Assembly (NCBI GenBank): GCA_963838035.1 | Contig: CAWIPM010000006.1 | Span: 1-64,000, forward strand | From: CAVVNN01 sp963838035 | GTDB taxonomy: Bacteria; Actinomycetota; Thermoleophilia; Solirubrobacterales; 70-9 | DNA length: 64,000 nucleotides | Direction: 5' to 3' | Shown: one piece after another, positions 25,578-33,660 of the stretch | Layout: each line of letters starts with the position of its first letter | How positions within the stretch are numbered: position 1 is the stretch's first letter | Translations under genes and position numbers: made by a program | The notes under the pieces: generated by a model | Databases searched by the model: none | What the model was told of the DNA's origin: nothing | Seen by the model: the letters and a program-made list of their open reading frames with translations, nothing else

Positions 25578-27003
25578 TGCTTCCCTCCATCTGCAGCTCG
25601 ATCAGGCGGTTCAGCTCGACCGCGTACTCCATCGGCAGCTCCTTGGTGACCGGCTCGATGAAGCCGTTGACGATCATCTTCGAGGCCTCCTCCTCGCTCA
25701 ACCCGCGGCTCTGCAGGTAGAAGAGCTGCTCGTCGCCGATCTTTGAGACGGTCGCCTCGTGGCCGACGTCGGCGTCGTTCTCGTCGATCCGGATCGTCGG
25801 GTAGGTGTCCGAGCGCGAGTCCTCGTCGAGCAGGAGCGCGTCGCAGACGACCTTGGATCGGGATTCGGTGGCCCCGTCGGCGACCTCCAGCAGCCCGCGG
25901 TAGGTCGCCCGCCCGCCGTCCTTGGAGATCGACTTGGAGAAGATCGAGGACGAGGTTCGCGGCGCGGCGTGGATGATCTTGCCGCCGGCGTCCTGGTGCT
26001 GGCCGTCGCCGGCGAAGGCGATCGAGAGGATCTCGCCGTGGGCTTCGGGGCCGAGCAGGTAGATCGACGGGTACTTCATCGTCAGCTTCGAGCCGAGGTT
26101 GCAGTCGACCCACTCCATCGTCGCCTTCTCGTGGGCGACCGCCCGCTTGGTGACGAGGTTGAAGACGTTCTGCGACCAGTTCTGCACAGTCGTGTAGCGG
26201 ACCCGAGAGCTCGGCTTGGCGACGATCTCGACCACCGCCGAGTGCAGTGAGTCGCTGGAGTAGACCGGCGCCGTGCAGCCCTCGATGTAGTGGACGTCGG
26301 AGCCCTCCTCGGCGATGATCAGCGTCCGCTCGAACTGGCCCATGTTCTCGGTGTTGATCCGGAAGTAGGCCTGCAGCGGCATCTCCACCTTGACCCCGGC
26401 CGGCACGTAGACGAAGGAGCCGCCCGACCAGACCGCGGAGTTGAGGGCCGCGAGTTTGTTGTCGTTGGGCGGGATGATCGTCGCCCAGTGCTCCCGGACG
26501 AGGTCCTCGTGCTCGCGCAGCGCCGTATCCATGTCGGTGAAGATCACGCCCTGGGCCTCGAGCTTCTCGTTGACCTGGTGGTAGACGACCTCGGACTCGT
26601 ACTGGGCGCCGACCCCGGCCAGGAATTTGCGCTCCGCCTCGGGGATGCCGAGCCGGTCGAAGGTGTTTTTGATGTCGTCGGGGACCTCGCTCCAGTCGCG
26701 GCTGTTCTTCTCAGAAGCGCGAACGAAGTAATGGATGTCGTCGAAGTCGATCTGGCCGAGGTTGCCGCCCCAGGTCGGAGTCGGGCGGGAGTAGAAGTGC
26801 TCCAGCGCCTTCAGCCGGAAGTCCCGCATCCACTGCGGCTCGTCCTTGTACTCGGAGATCGATTCGACTATCTCGCGGCTGAGCCCCTTCGGTGCCTTGT
26901 AGGCGTAGCCGGACTCGGAGTCGTGGAAGCCGAACTTCTCCTTGTAGTCGGCGTTTATGCCTGCCAGCTCTCGCTTCTCTGCGACTACCTCGGGCGTTGC
27001 CAC
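25570..27003 (-). CDS. sufB: Fe-S cluster assembly protein SufB
   Basis: A 477-residue SufB scaffold. I chose GTG at 27003, 2 bp after the Rieske stop, because the family begins close to GINADYKEKFGFHD; a frame running further upstream is antisense or out-of-frame with the Rieske gene. Conserved features include FYSRPTPTWGG, VWSGGSFVYVPAGVKVEMPL, YIEGCTAPVY with the functional Cys, and the C-terminal GHEATVSKIGDEQLFYLQSR. It forms the site of nascent cluster assembly with SufD and SufC. Confidence 0.95.
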   Translation of the reverse strand: MATPEVVAEKRELAGINADYKEKFGFHDSESGYAYKAPKGLSREIVESISEYKDEPQWMRDFRLKALEHFYSRPTPTWGGNLGQIDFDDIHYFVRASEKNSRDWSEVPDDIKNTFDRLGIPEAERKFLAGVGAQYESEVVYHQVNEKLEAQGVIFTDMDTALREHEDLVREHWATIIPPNDNKLAALNSAVWSGGSFVYVPAGVKVEMPLQAYFRINTENMGQFERTLIIAEEGSDVHYIEGCTAPVYSSDSLHSAVVEIVAKPSSRVRYTTVQNWSQNVFNLVTKRAVAHEKATMEWVDCNLGSKLTMKYPSIYLLGPEAHGEILSIAFAGDGQHQDAGGKIIHAAPRTSSSIFSKSISKDGGRATYRGLLEVADGATESRSKVVCDALLLDEDSRSDTYPTIRIDENDADVGHEATVSKIGDEQLFYLQSRGLSEEEASKMIVNGFIEPVTKELPMEYAVELNRLIELQMEGSIG

Positions 27004-27005
27004 GG

Positions 27006-27338
27006 TCAATCGACCTCCAAGACGATGGTGTCGTCCTCGACGGCTATCGGGAACGTTTGCACGGGGGCGAATGCGGGGAGAGTCTTTGGCCTGCCGGTGC
27101 TCAGGTCGAAGAGGGAGCCGTGGCGGGGGCACTCGACCGTGCAGGACGCCGGGTCGAACTCGCCCTCGGCGAGCGGCCCGTCGTCGTGGGAGCAGCGGTC
27201 CTCGATCGCGTACAGCGCCCCCTCGCAATTGAACACGCCGATCTTGCGCCCGTCGTGCTCGACGAGGCGCATCGCGCCCGCCGGCAGCTCGGCGGCAGGG
27301 CAGACCGGGACCTTGCTTGTGGTTGTGCCGTCCGTCAC
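27006..27338 (-). CDS. Rieske [2Fe-2S] ferredoxin in the suf operon
   Basis: About 110 residues with both Rieske ligand pairs: CSHDDGPLAEG (Cys-x-His) and CPRHGSLFDLSTG (Cys-x-x-His), the NirD/BphF-like small ferredoxin type. I chose the GTG at 27338 because a regulatory and promoter-like motif ends 5 bp upstream; a longer frame to 27413 would place that motif inside the gene. It is first in the rieske-sufB-sufD operon, and may be an electron carrier for cluster assembly. Confidence 0.85.
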   Translation of the reverse strand: MTDGTTTSKVPVCPAAELPAGAMRLVEHDGRKIGVFNCEGALYAIEDRCSHDDGPLAEGEFDPASCTVECPRHGSLFDLSTGRPKTLPAFAPVQTFPIAVEDDTIVLEVD

Positions 27339-27343
27339 GTTAT

Positions 27344-27361
27344 TCCTAGTGTATAGGTCGG
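27344..27361 (-). promoter_or_regulatory. IscR-like Rrf2 operator before rieske-sufB-sufD
   Basis: Reads CCGACCTATACACTAGGA on the minus strand, ending 5 nt before the GTG of the Rieske gene. It shares CCGAC-N5-CA-N-TAGGA with a site before the rrf2-sufC operon (31168-31185). The pattern resembles the known type-1 IscR site core (YYGACT ... AGT-RR). TAGGAA could act as a -10 hexamer for a near-leaderless mRNA. The binding protein is inferred to be the Rrf2 protein of this locus. Confidence 0.55.
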
Positions 27362-27416
27362 ATTTTAGCGACGTGAGAGGATCGCAGACTCGAGCCTTCG
27401 ACGATTGGAGCAAAGC

Positions 27417-28208
27417 ATGAGCGAGCGGACCGGTTACCTGCCAGGCACTCCGTGCTGGGTGGACCTGGGGACCCCCGACATCGAGGCGGCGGTCGGGTTC
27501 TACGGCAGCCTCTTCGGCTGGAGCATCGAGGAGGGGGAGAGCTCCGAGCAGACCGGCGGCTACCGGCAGGCGACGCTGCGCGGCAAGCCGGTGGCCGGCG
27601 TGATGCCGCTGATGCAGGAGGGCCAGCCGCCCGCCTGGAGCAGCTACGTCTCGGTCGAGGACGCCGACGCCACCACGGCGAAGGTGCGCGAGGCCGGCGG
27701 CAATGTGCTCGCCGAGCCGATGGACGTGATGGACCTTGGCCGGATGGCGATCTTCGCCGATCCGACCGGCGCCGTCTTCGGCATCTGGCAGCCGGGCACG
27801 TTCGTCGGCGCCGAGGTAGTCAACGAGGCCAGCGCCCTCGTCTGGAACGAGCTCAACACGCGCGACACCGAGGCGGCCAGGGCCTTCTACTCAGCCGTCT
27901 TCGGCTGGGGCTTCGAGGACATGGAGATCGACGACGGCGGCACTTACACCGCGCTCAAGATCGGCGAGGACACGGTCGGGGGCATGCTCGACATGACCGG
28001 CCGCGTCCCCGACGATGTCCCCGCCCACTGGCTCGCCTACTTCGCGGTCGACGATGCCGACGCGAGCATGCAGAAGGCGACGGATCTCGGCGGCAGCGTC
28101 GCCTTCGGCCCGGCGGACATCGTCGCCGGGCGCATCGCCGTGGCGAGCGATCCGTTCGGCGCCGTCTTCGCGGTGATCAAGCCCAAACCGATGGATGGGG
28201 ACGCCTAG
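27417..28208 (+). CDS. Two-domain VOC protein
   Basis: A 263-residue protein with two tandem VOC domains. The first begins PCWVDLGTPDIEAAVGFYGS and ends FADPTGAVFGIWQPG; the second begins LVWNELNTRDTEAARAFYSA and ends ASDPFGAVFAVIKP. Such two-domain proteins occur widely in actinobacteria (annotated as glyoxalase or hydroxylase) with unknown substrate. GGAG lies 6 nt before the ATG at 27417. It is oriented against the flanking suf genes and separates the two suf transcription units. Confidence 0.8.
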   Translation: MSERTGYLPGTPCWVDLGTPDIEAAVGFYGSLFGWSIEEGESSEQTGGYRQATLRGKPVAGVMPLMQEGQPPAWSSYVSVEDADATTAKVREAGGNVLAEPMDVMDLGRMAIFADPTGAVFGIWQPGTFVGAEVVNEASALVWNELNTRDTEAARAFYSAVFGWGFEDMEIDDGGTYTALKIGEDTVGGMLDMTGRVPDDVPAHWLAYFAVDDADASMQKATDLGGSVAFGPADIVAGRIAVASDPFGAVFAVIKPKPMDGDA

Positions 28209-28642
28209 AGCGAACCGAGGTCGGCGGCCGCCTCCGAGGGGTCGCCGATCTCGCCCTCGTCCTCCCATTCGGCGGGCTCGCCGAGGCCGGCGCTCTTGAC
28301 GATCTTGAGGCCGAGCATCGCGCACTTCATCCGCGTCGCCGAGATCTCGATCCCGAGCAGGTCGAGGACGAACTCCTTCGGCAGTCGCAGCAGCTCCTCC
28401 CGGGTCTTGCCCTCCAGCTCGTCGGTGAGCAGGGAGGTCGCCGCGGTGGAGATCGCGCAGCCCTTCCCCTCGAAAGCGACCTCGGCGACCCTGCCCTCCT
28501 CGTCGAGGCGGATCGTCACGTGTTGCTCGTCGCCGCAGAACGGGTTGGTGTCCTCGAACTCCAGGTCGGGGTGCTCCAGCCGGCCGAAGTTGTGCGGCCG
28601 CTTGTAGTGCTCGAGGATCTGGTCGCGGTAAAGCTCGTCCAT
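28205..28642 (-). CDS. sufU: SufU sulfur-transfer protein
   Basis: A 145-residue SufU of the Gram-positive type, which takes persulfide sulfur from SufS using a zinc site. The three Cys and an Asp ligand are visible: NPFCGDEQ (about 36), FEGKGCAISTA (about 62) and TRMKCAMLGL (about 107). The SufU-specific insert between the second and third Cys is present (TDELEGKTREELLRLPKEF). The start overlaps the sufS stop (TGATG), and the 3' end overlaps the convergent VOC gene by 4 bp. Confidence 0.93.
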   Translation of the reverse strand: MDELYRDQILEHYKRPHNFGRLEHPDLEFEDTNPFCGDEQHVTIRLDEEGRVAEVAFEGKGCAISTAATSLLTDELEGKTREELLRLPKEFVLDLLGIEISATRMKCAMLGLKIVKSAGLGEPAEWEDEGEIGDPSEAAADLGSL

Positions 28643-29886
28643 CAGAGACCGAACACCTTCCTCGCGTCGTGGAGGCCGTCGATGAGGCGGTCGATCTCCT
28701 CGGGGGTCGTGTAGACGCCGAAGCTGGCGCGGGCAGTGGCCGGCACGCCGAGACGGTCCATCAGGATCTGGGCGCAGTGATGGCCGGCGCGGACCGCGAT
28801 GCCGTGGCGGTCGAGGATCTCGGAGACGTCGTGGGGGTGGACGCCCTCCAGCTCGAAGGAGACCGGACCGACCCTGTCGGCGCCGCGCGGCGGGCCGAAG
28901 ATTCGCAGGCCCGGCACTTCGCTCAGACGCTCCAGCGCGTAGTCGGTGACCGAGCGCTCGTGCTCGAGCACCGCCTCCATCCCCAGCCCGTCGAGCCAGC
29001 GCAGCGCCGCGGCCATCCCGATCGCCTGCGCGATCGCCGGCGTTCCGGCCTCGAAGCGAGCAGGCGGGTCGGCGTAGGTGGTCCCCTCCCGGGCGACCTT
29101 GCGGATCATCGAGCCGCCGCCGAGGAACGGCGGCATCGCCCGCAGCAGGTCGAGGCGGGCCCAGAGCGCGCCGATCCCGGTCGGGCCGTAGAGCTTGTGC
29201 CCGGTCAGCGCGTAGAAGTCGACGCCCAACGCGGCGACGTCGAGCGGCAGCTTCGGCGCCGCCTGGGCGCCGTCGGCGAGCACCAGGGCGCCCGCCTCAT
29301 GGGCGAGTCGGGCGATCTCAGCCACGGGGTTCTCGGTACCGAGCACGTTTGAGACGTGGGCGAGGGCGACGAGCTTGGGCCGGCGCTCCAGCAACCCCGC
29401 AAGGGCATCCATGTCGAGCAGGCCCCCGCCGTCGACCGGCGCCCAATCGATCTCGGCTCCGCTCCGCTCCGCCAGCTGTTGCCAGGGCACGATGTTGGAG
29501 TGGTGCTCCATCTCGGTGAGGACGATCCGGTCGCCCTCGCCGACGTTGGCGTCCCCCCAGGCTCGCGCGACCAGGTTGATCGCCTCGGTCGCGTTACGGA
29601 CGAAGACCACCTCGCGGCGGTCGGCGGCGCCGACGTGGTCAGCCACCGTCGCCCGGGCGCCCTCGTAGGCGGCGGTCGCCTCGGCCGAGAGCGTGTGGGA
29701 GCCGCGGTGGACGTTGGAGTGGTGGCGGCGCTCATAGCGGTCGACCGCCTGGATCGAGGCCAGCACTCGCTGGGCGCTGGCGCCGCTGTCGAGATAGGCG
29801 ACCGGCCGACCGTGCACTTCGCGCTCCAGCGCCGGGAAGGCGGCGCGCACCTTCTCGATCGGGAAGGAAGCGGTGGAGGCGGTCAC
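28642..29886 (-). CDS. sufS: Cysteine desulfurase SufS
   Basis: A 414-residue group II cysteine desulfurase (PLP-dependent, aminotransferase class V). The PLP lysine is in ALTGHKLYGPTGIGALW (about residue 223) and the persulfide Cys in RAGHHCAQILMDRLGV (about 361). It supplies sulfur to SufU and SufBCD. GTG at 29886 overlaps the sufC stop as GTGA, and the 3' end touches sufU, so sufC-sufS-sufU are translationally coupled. Confidence 0.95.
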   Translation of the reverse strand: MTASTASFPIEKVRAAFPALEREVHGRPVAYLDSGASAQRVLASIQAVDRYERRHHSNVHRGSHTLSAEATAAYEGARATVADHVGAADRREVVFVRNATEAINLVARAWGDANVGEGDRIVLTEMEHHSNIVPWQQLAERSGAEIDWAPVDGGGLLDMDALAGLLERRPKLVALAHVSNVLGTENPVAEIARLAHEAGALVLADGAQAAPKLPLDVAALGVDFYALTGHKLYGPTGIGALWARLDLLRAMPPFLGGGSMIRKVAREGTTYADPPARFEAGTPAIAQAIGMAAALRWLDGLGMEAVLEHERSVTDYALERLSEVPGLRIFGPPRGADRVGPVSFELEGVHPHDVSEILDRHGIAVRAGHHCAQILMDRLGVPATARASFGVYTTPEEIDRLIDGLHDARKVFGL

Positions 29887-30653
29887 GCGCTTGCCGCCAC
29901 CTCCTCGCCGATCCAGCCATAGCCCTTCTCCTCGAGCACGCCGACCAGCTCGGGCCCACCTTCCTTGACGATCCGGCCCTCGAACATCACGTGGACGAAG
30001 TCCGGTTTCACCATGTGCAGGATGCGCTGGTAGTGGGTGATGATCAGTACGCCCATCTCCGGCCCGGCGAACTTGTTGACCCCTTCGGCGACCGTGCGCA
30101 GGGCGTCGATGTCGAGGCCGGAGTCGGTCTCGTCGAGGACCGCGATCTCAGGTCGCAGCAGCGCCAGCTGGAGCAGCTCCATCCGCTTCTTCTCCCCGCC
30201 CGAGAAGCCGTCGTTGAGGTAGCGGCTGGAGAACTCTTTCGGGATGCTCGCCAGCTCCATCGCTTCCTGGGCAAGCTTGGCGAAGTCTTTGATCTTGATC
30301 GGATCTTCGCCGCGCGCCTCGCGGCGGGCGTTGATGATCATCCGCAGGTACTTGCTGACCGAGACGCCCGGGATCGCGACCGGGTACTGGAAGGCCATGA
30401 AGAGGCCCGCCTGCGAGCGCTCGTCGGGGTCGGCCTCGGTGATGTCGGTTCCCTTGAAGGTGATCGTGCCCTCGGTGACCTCCAGCGCCGGGTGGCCCAT
30501 GATCGCGTTGGCGAGGGTCGACTTGCCCGACCCGTTCGGGCCCATCAGCGCGTGGATCTTGCCCTTCTCGACGTCGAGGTCGAGCCCGCGCAGGATCTGC
30601 TTGTCCGCGGCGCTCACATGCAGGTTGCGAATCTCCAACTCAGCCAATTTCAC
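29883..30653 (-). CDS. sufC: Fe-S assembly ATPase SufC
   Basis: A 256-residue ABC-type ATPase. Walker A is GPNGSGKST (about residues 36-44), the SufC-type signature is FSGGEKKRMELLQLALLRPE, and Walker B is IAVLDETDSGLDIDAL, all classical. GTG at 30653 gives the expected N-terminus KLAELEIRNLHV; longer frames upstream overlap rrf2. It powers conformational change in SufBC2D. It is 33 bp after rrf2 in the same operon. Confidence 0.95.
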   Translation of the reverse strand: MKLAELEIRNLHVSAADKQILRGLDLDVEKGKIHALMGPNGSGKSTLANAIMGHPALEVTEGTITFKGTDITEADPDERSQAGLFMAFQYPVAIPGVSVSKYLRMIINARREARGEDPIKIKDFAKLAQEAMELASIPKEFSSRYLNDGFSGGEKKRMELLQLALLRPEIAVLDETDSGLDIDALRTVAEGVNKFAGPEMGVLIITHYQRILHMVKPDFVHVMFEGRIVKEGGPELVGVLEEKGYGWIGEEVAASA

Positions 30654-30685
30654 TCCGTCCGTTTCAGTTTTCGGTTCAGCTTCGG

Positions 30686-31159
30686 TCAGGCGGCGCTGCC
30701 GACGGCCGCGACCTGGTCGCGACCCTCGGGGCCGGCGAACTCCACCAGCTCGGCCAGCGTCGTGCCCGCCAACGCCCTGGTAACGCCGCTCTGCACGCGA
30801 GTCCACAGCAGCTTCGTCGCGCAGGCGCGGTCGCCATCGCTCTCATGGGAGCACAGCACCTTGCCTTCGGGCGTCTCGTGGAAGCACTCCATCGGGGCAA
30901 TCTGGCCTTCGAGCGCCTCGACCACCGCGTCCATCGTGATCTCCTCGGCCGATTTGGCGAGGCAGTAGCCGCCGTGGGCGCCGCGGGTCGAGGTGACGAG
31001 GCCCGCCTTGCGCAGCCTCGCGACCAGGTGCTCGAGGTAGGAGAGCGGCAGCCGCTCTGCCTCGGCGACGGCGCTGAGCGAGATCGGGCTCGAGCCGGGC
31101 TGGCGTCCCAGCTCGACCATCAGGCGCACGCCGTACTCGGCTTTGGTCGAGAAGAGCAT
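30686..31159 (-). CDS. Rrf2-family Fe-S regulator (IscR-like)
   Basis: A 157-residue Rrf2 regulator with N-terminal winged helix (STKAEYGVRLMVELGRQ, then LPLSYLEHLVARLRKAGLVTSTRG) and a Cys cluster MECFHETPEGKVLCSHE...ACATKLLW (residues about 92-120) able to hold an Fe-S cluster. Cys spacing is wider than in E. coli IscR, nearer to other actinobacterial Rrf2 sensors. It leads the rrf2-sufC-sufS-sufU operon and has an IscR-like site directly upstream, so autoregulation is likely. Confidence 0.88.
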   Translation of the reverse strand: MLFSTKAEYGVRLMVELGRQPGSSPISLSAVAEAERLPLSYLEHLVARLRKAGLVTSTRGAHGGYCLAKSAEEITMDAVVEALEGQIAPMECFHETPEGKVLCSHESDGDRACATKLLWTRVQSGVTRALAGTTLAELVEFAGPEGRDQVAAVGSAA

Positions 31160-31167
31160 CGCCTAAA

Positions 31168-31185
31168 TCCTACTGAGTGAGTCGG
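31168..31185 (-). promoter_or_regulatory. IscR-like Rrf2 operator before rrf2-sufCSU
   Basis: Reads CCGACTCACTCAGTAGGA on the minus strand and is flanked by ATAA upstream and TTT downstream, close to the type-1 IscR consensus (ATA..YYGACT....AGT.RR..TAT). It shares CCGAC-N5-CA-N-TAGGA with the site at 27344-27361. TAGGAT lies 7 nt before the ATG at 31159, the right distance for a -10 element of a leaderless mRNA. Confidence 0.6.
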
Positions 31186-31250
31186 TTATCGGAGTCCGTG
31201 CTCCGGCTGCGGCATAATCGGTGGGCAATCGACGAAGGGCTAACCGCGCG

Positions 31251-32111
31251 ATGACCACCACCAAGCAGTCGACCTTCGGAGCGACCCTCCGCACAACGAT
31301 CCTGCTGGCATCCCTGTCCGGCCTGCTGGTCCTGATCGGAGCCCTGATCGGCGGCCCCAGCACGGCGGCGCTCTTCCTCGGGTTCGCCGTGCTGCTCAAC
31401 CTCGGTTCCTACTTCTTCAGCGACAAACTGGCGCTGGGGATGAGCCGCGCCCAGCCGATCGAGGAATCCGAAGCGCCTCGCCTCTACCAGATCGTGCGCG
31501 AACTGACGACCCGCGCCGGCCTGCCGATGCCGCGCCTCTACATGATCCCCCAGGATCAGCCAAACGCCTTCGCGACCGGGCGCAACCCGAAGCACTCCGC
31601 CGTCGCGGTCACCCGCGGGATCATGAGCCTGCTCTCCGAGGACGAGCTGCGGGGCGTGCTTGCGCACGAGCTCACGCACGTCAGGAACCGCGACATCCTG
31701 ATCCAGTCGGTGGCCTCGGCGATCGGCGCCGCGATCACCTATCTGGCCTACATGCTGCTCTGGTTCGGCGACGAAGACAACTCGCCGCTGGGCCTGGTCG
31801 CCTCGTTGGCGATGGTCCTGCTGGCACCGATCGCGGCGAGCATCATCCAGCTCGCCATCTCGCGTCAGCGCGAGTACGCGGCGGACGCCGGCGGGGCGGA
31901 AATCTGCGGCAACCCGGAGTCGCTGGCCAGCGCCCTGCTGCGATTGGAGCAGGGCGCCCAGGACATGCCGATGCAGGTCAACCAGGCGGCCGAGCCGCTC
32001 TACATCGTCAAGCCCTTCTCGAGCAAGGGCATCGCCGGTCTCTTCTCCACGCACCCGCCGATCGAGGAGCGGGTGAAAAGGCTTCGTCAGATGCGCCCGA
32101 GCCTCGGCTAG
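31251..32111 (+). CDS. htpX: HtpX-like membrane zinc metalloprotease (M48)
   Basis: A 286-residue M48B protease that degrades misfolded membrane proteins. Two N-terminal helices (LLASLSGLLVLIGALIGG, ALFLGFAVLLNLGSYFF) precede the catalytic zinc motif VLAHELTHVRNRDI (HExxH, about residue 144), two more hydrophobic segments, and the third ligand region SRQREYAADAGGAE (Glu in ExxxD). The ATG at 31251 is preferred; a GTG at 31221 would add ten polar residues. Confidence 0.92.
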   Translation: MTTTKQSTFGATLRTTILLASLSGLLVLIGALIGGPSTAALFLGFAVLLNLGSYFFSDKLALGMSRAQPIEESEAPRLYQIVRELTTRAGLPMPRLYMIPQDQPNAFATGRNPKHSAVAVTRGIMSLLSEDELRGVLAHELTHVRNRDILIQSVASAIGAAITYLAYMLLWFGDEDNSPLGLVASLAMVLLAPIAASIIQLAISRQREYAADAGGAEICGNPESLASALLRLEQGAQDMPMQVNQAAEPLYIVKPFSSKGIAGLFSTHPPIEERVKRLRQMRPSLG

Positions 32112-32118
32112 CACCCTC

Positions 32119-32135
32119 GCTATACTTTTTGAAGT
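32119..32135 (+). promoter_or_regulatory. 17-nt sulfur-gene promoter motif, copy 1
   Basis: The sequence GCTATACTTTTTGAAGT is identical to the one at 33644-33660 before cysM. TATACT fits a -10 hexamer. ACTT...AAGT forms a short inverted repeat (TACTT/AAGTA here) that could be an operator overlapping the promoter. The mRNA would begin about 32134, leaving a leader of about 33 nt with a ribosome site (TTAGGAGATTT) before the ATG at 32167. Confidence 0.6.
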
Positions 32136-32166
32136 AAAGCTGATCGGGATTTAGGAGATTTGGGCG

Positions 32167-33324
32167 ATGGCCACTGAGACGCAGATCCAGATCGAGGAGA
32201 TCGAGCCGTTCGAGGCCTCGCAGGAGATCGAGGGCGGCGACGTCGTCCTGATCGACACCCGCGAGCCGCACGAGTACCAGGAGGCTCACCTCGAGGGGGG
32301 CAAGCTGGTGCCGCCGGGGCTGCTGGCGGATGAGATCGCCTCAGCCGCTCCCGATAAGTCGGCCCGCACGATCCTCTACTGCCGCTCCGGCAACCGCTCG
32401 GCGATCGCCGCGGCGCAGATGCAGGAGATGGGCTACGAGGACGTCGCCTCGATGGCGGGCGGGATCCTGCTCTGGCAGGAGCAGGGGCTGCCGGTCGTCG
32501 CCGCCGCGGGCCTGACGCCGGAGCAGCGCGAGCGCTACTCGCGCCACACCCTGCTCCCCGAGGTCGGCGTCGACGGCCAGGTCAAGCTCCTGAACGCCAA
32601 GGTGCTGCTGCTCGGCGCCGGCGGGCTCGGCGCCCCGACAGCGCTCTATCTGGCGGCGGCTGGAATCGGGACGCTCGGGCTGGTCGACGACGACGTCGTC
32701 GACGCCTCCAACCTGCAGCGCCAGGTGATCCACAACACCGAGCGGGTCGGCAGGCCGAAGACCGAGTCGGCCCGCCTCACGATCGAGGCGCTCAACCCGG
32801 ACGTGAACGTGGTCGAGCACAACATGCGGCTCGATGCCTCCAACATCCTCGGCGTCATCGAGGACTACGACGTGATCGTCGACGGCGCCGACAACTTTCC
32901 CACCCGCTACCTGCTCAACGACGCCTCGGTGCGGCTGCGCAAGCCGGTCGTCTCGGCCTCGATCCTCAGCTTCGACGGGCAGATATCGACCTTCGTCCCA
33001 TTCGAGGGGCCCTGCTACCGCTGCCTCTACCCGACTCCGCCGCCGGCCGAGCTGGCGCCGAGCTGCTCCGCCAACGGCGTGCTCGGCGTGATGGCCGGGA
33101 CGATGGGCACGCTGCAGGCCAACGAGGTGTTGAAGCTGGTGCTCGGCATCGGCGAGCCGCTGGTCGGCCGCCTGCTTCTGTACGAGGCGCTCAGCACCCG
33201 CTTCACCGAGCTCAAGGTCCGCCGCGACCCTGAGTGCCCGATCTGTGGCGAGAACGCGCCGGCTGAACTGGCGGAGTCGGAGATGGGGAAGTTCCCCGAC
33301 TACGCGGCCTTCTGCGCCGGTTAG
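32167..33324 (+). CDS. Rhodanese-E1 (ThiF/MoeB/MoeZ-like) sulfur-carrier activating enzyme
   Basis: A 385-residue protein with an N-terminal rhodanese domain (residues about 15-115; active-site CRSGNRS) and a C-terminal E1-like adenylyltransferase domain (about 120-370). The E1 part shows the nucleotide loop LLLGAGGLGAPTALYL, the Asp of VDDDVVDASNLQRQ, GADNFPTRYLLND and two CxxC zinc pairs (CYRCLYP and CPICGE). It should adenylate the C-terminal Gly of CysO (next gene) and load sulfur onto it. In mycobacterial MoeZ the rhodanese domain is C-terminal; here the order is reversed. Confidence 0.88.
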   Translation: MATETQIQIEEIEPFEASQEIEGGDVVLIDTREPHEYQEAHLEGGKLVPPGLLADEIASAAPDKSARTILYCRSGNRSAIAAAQMQEMGYEDVASMAGGILLWQEQGLPVVAAAGLTPEQRERYSRHTLLPEVGVDGQVKLLNAKVLLLGAGGLGAPTALYLAAAGIGTLGLVDDDVVDASNLQRQVIHNTERVGRPKTESARLTIEALNPDVNVVEHNMRLDASNILGVIEDYDVIVDGADNFPTRYLLNDASVRLRKPVVSASILSFDGQISTFVPFEGPCYRCLYPTPPPAELAPSCSANGVLGVMAGTMGTLQANEVLKLVLGIGEPLVGRLLLYEALSTRFTELKVRRDPECPICGENAPAELAESEMGKFPDYAAFCAG

Positions 33325-33343
33325 CCGCTAGGTTTCCGGCTCG

Positions 33344-33616
33344 ATGGCAACCGTTCGCATCCCGCCGGTCCTCCGCGCCCAGACTGGGGGACAGCCTGAG
33401 GTCGAGGCCGCGGGGTCCACGGTCGGCGAGGTGCTGCGCGCGCTGACCGCCGCGCATCCCGAGACCGAGAGCCAGCTCTTCGGCGGAGAGGGCGACCTCA
33501 ACCGCTACGTCAACGTCTACCTCAACGACGAGGACGTGCGCGTGCTCGAGGGTCTCGACACGGCTGTCTCCGACGGGGACACCGTCGTCATCCTCCCCGC
33601 GATGGCCGGCGGCTGA
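33344..33616 (+). CDS. cysO: Ubiquitin-like sulfur carrier CysO (MoaD/ThiS family)
   Basis: A 90-residue beta-grasp protein ending in AMAGG, the di-glycine that becomes a thiocarboxylate. Family features: ATVRIPPVLRAQTGG start, GSTVGEVLRALTAAHPE, YVNVYLNDEDVR and DGDTVVILPAMAGG. Its position between the rhodanese-E1 gene and cysM, with a JAMM gene after, matches the mycobacterial CysO pathway where CysO-thiocarboxylate donates sulfur to CysM. Confidence 0.92.
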   Translation: MATVRIPPVLRAQTGGQPEVEAAGSTVGEVLRALTAAHPETESQLFGGEGDLNRYVNVYLNDEDVRVLEGLDTAVSDGDTVVILPAMAGG

Positions 33617-33643
33617 GCTTTCCCCGCCGGCCCGCGATGCGGG

Positions 33644-33660
33644 GCTATACTTTTTGAAGT
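33644..33660 (+). promoter_or_regulatory. 17-nt sulfur-gene promoter motif, copy 2
   Basis: GCTATACTTTTTGAAGT, identical to 32119-32135. TATACT ends 7 nt before the GTG of cysM, so the mRNA is predicted to be leaderless. The last two bases of the motif are the first two of the GTG start codon. Confidence 0.6.

Noticed and set aside
25570..27228. Longer SufB with about 75 extra N-terminal residues
   Set aside because: The extra part overlaps the Rieske gene in another frame and is Arg/Gly-rich.
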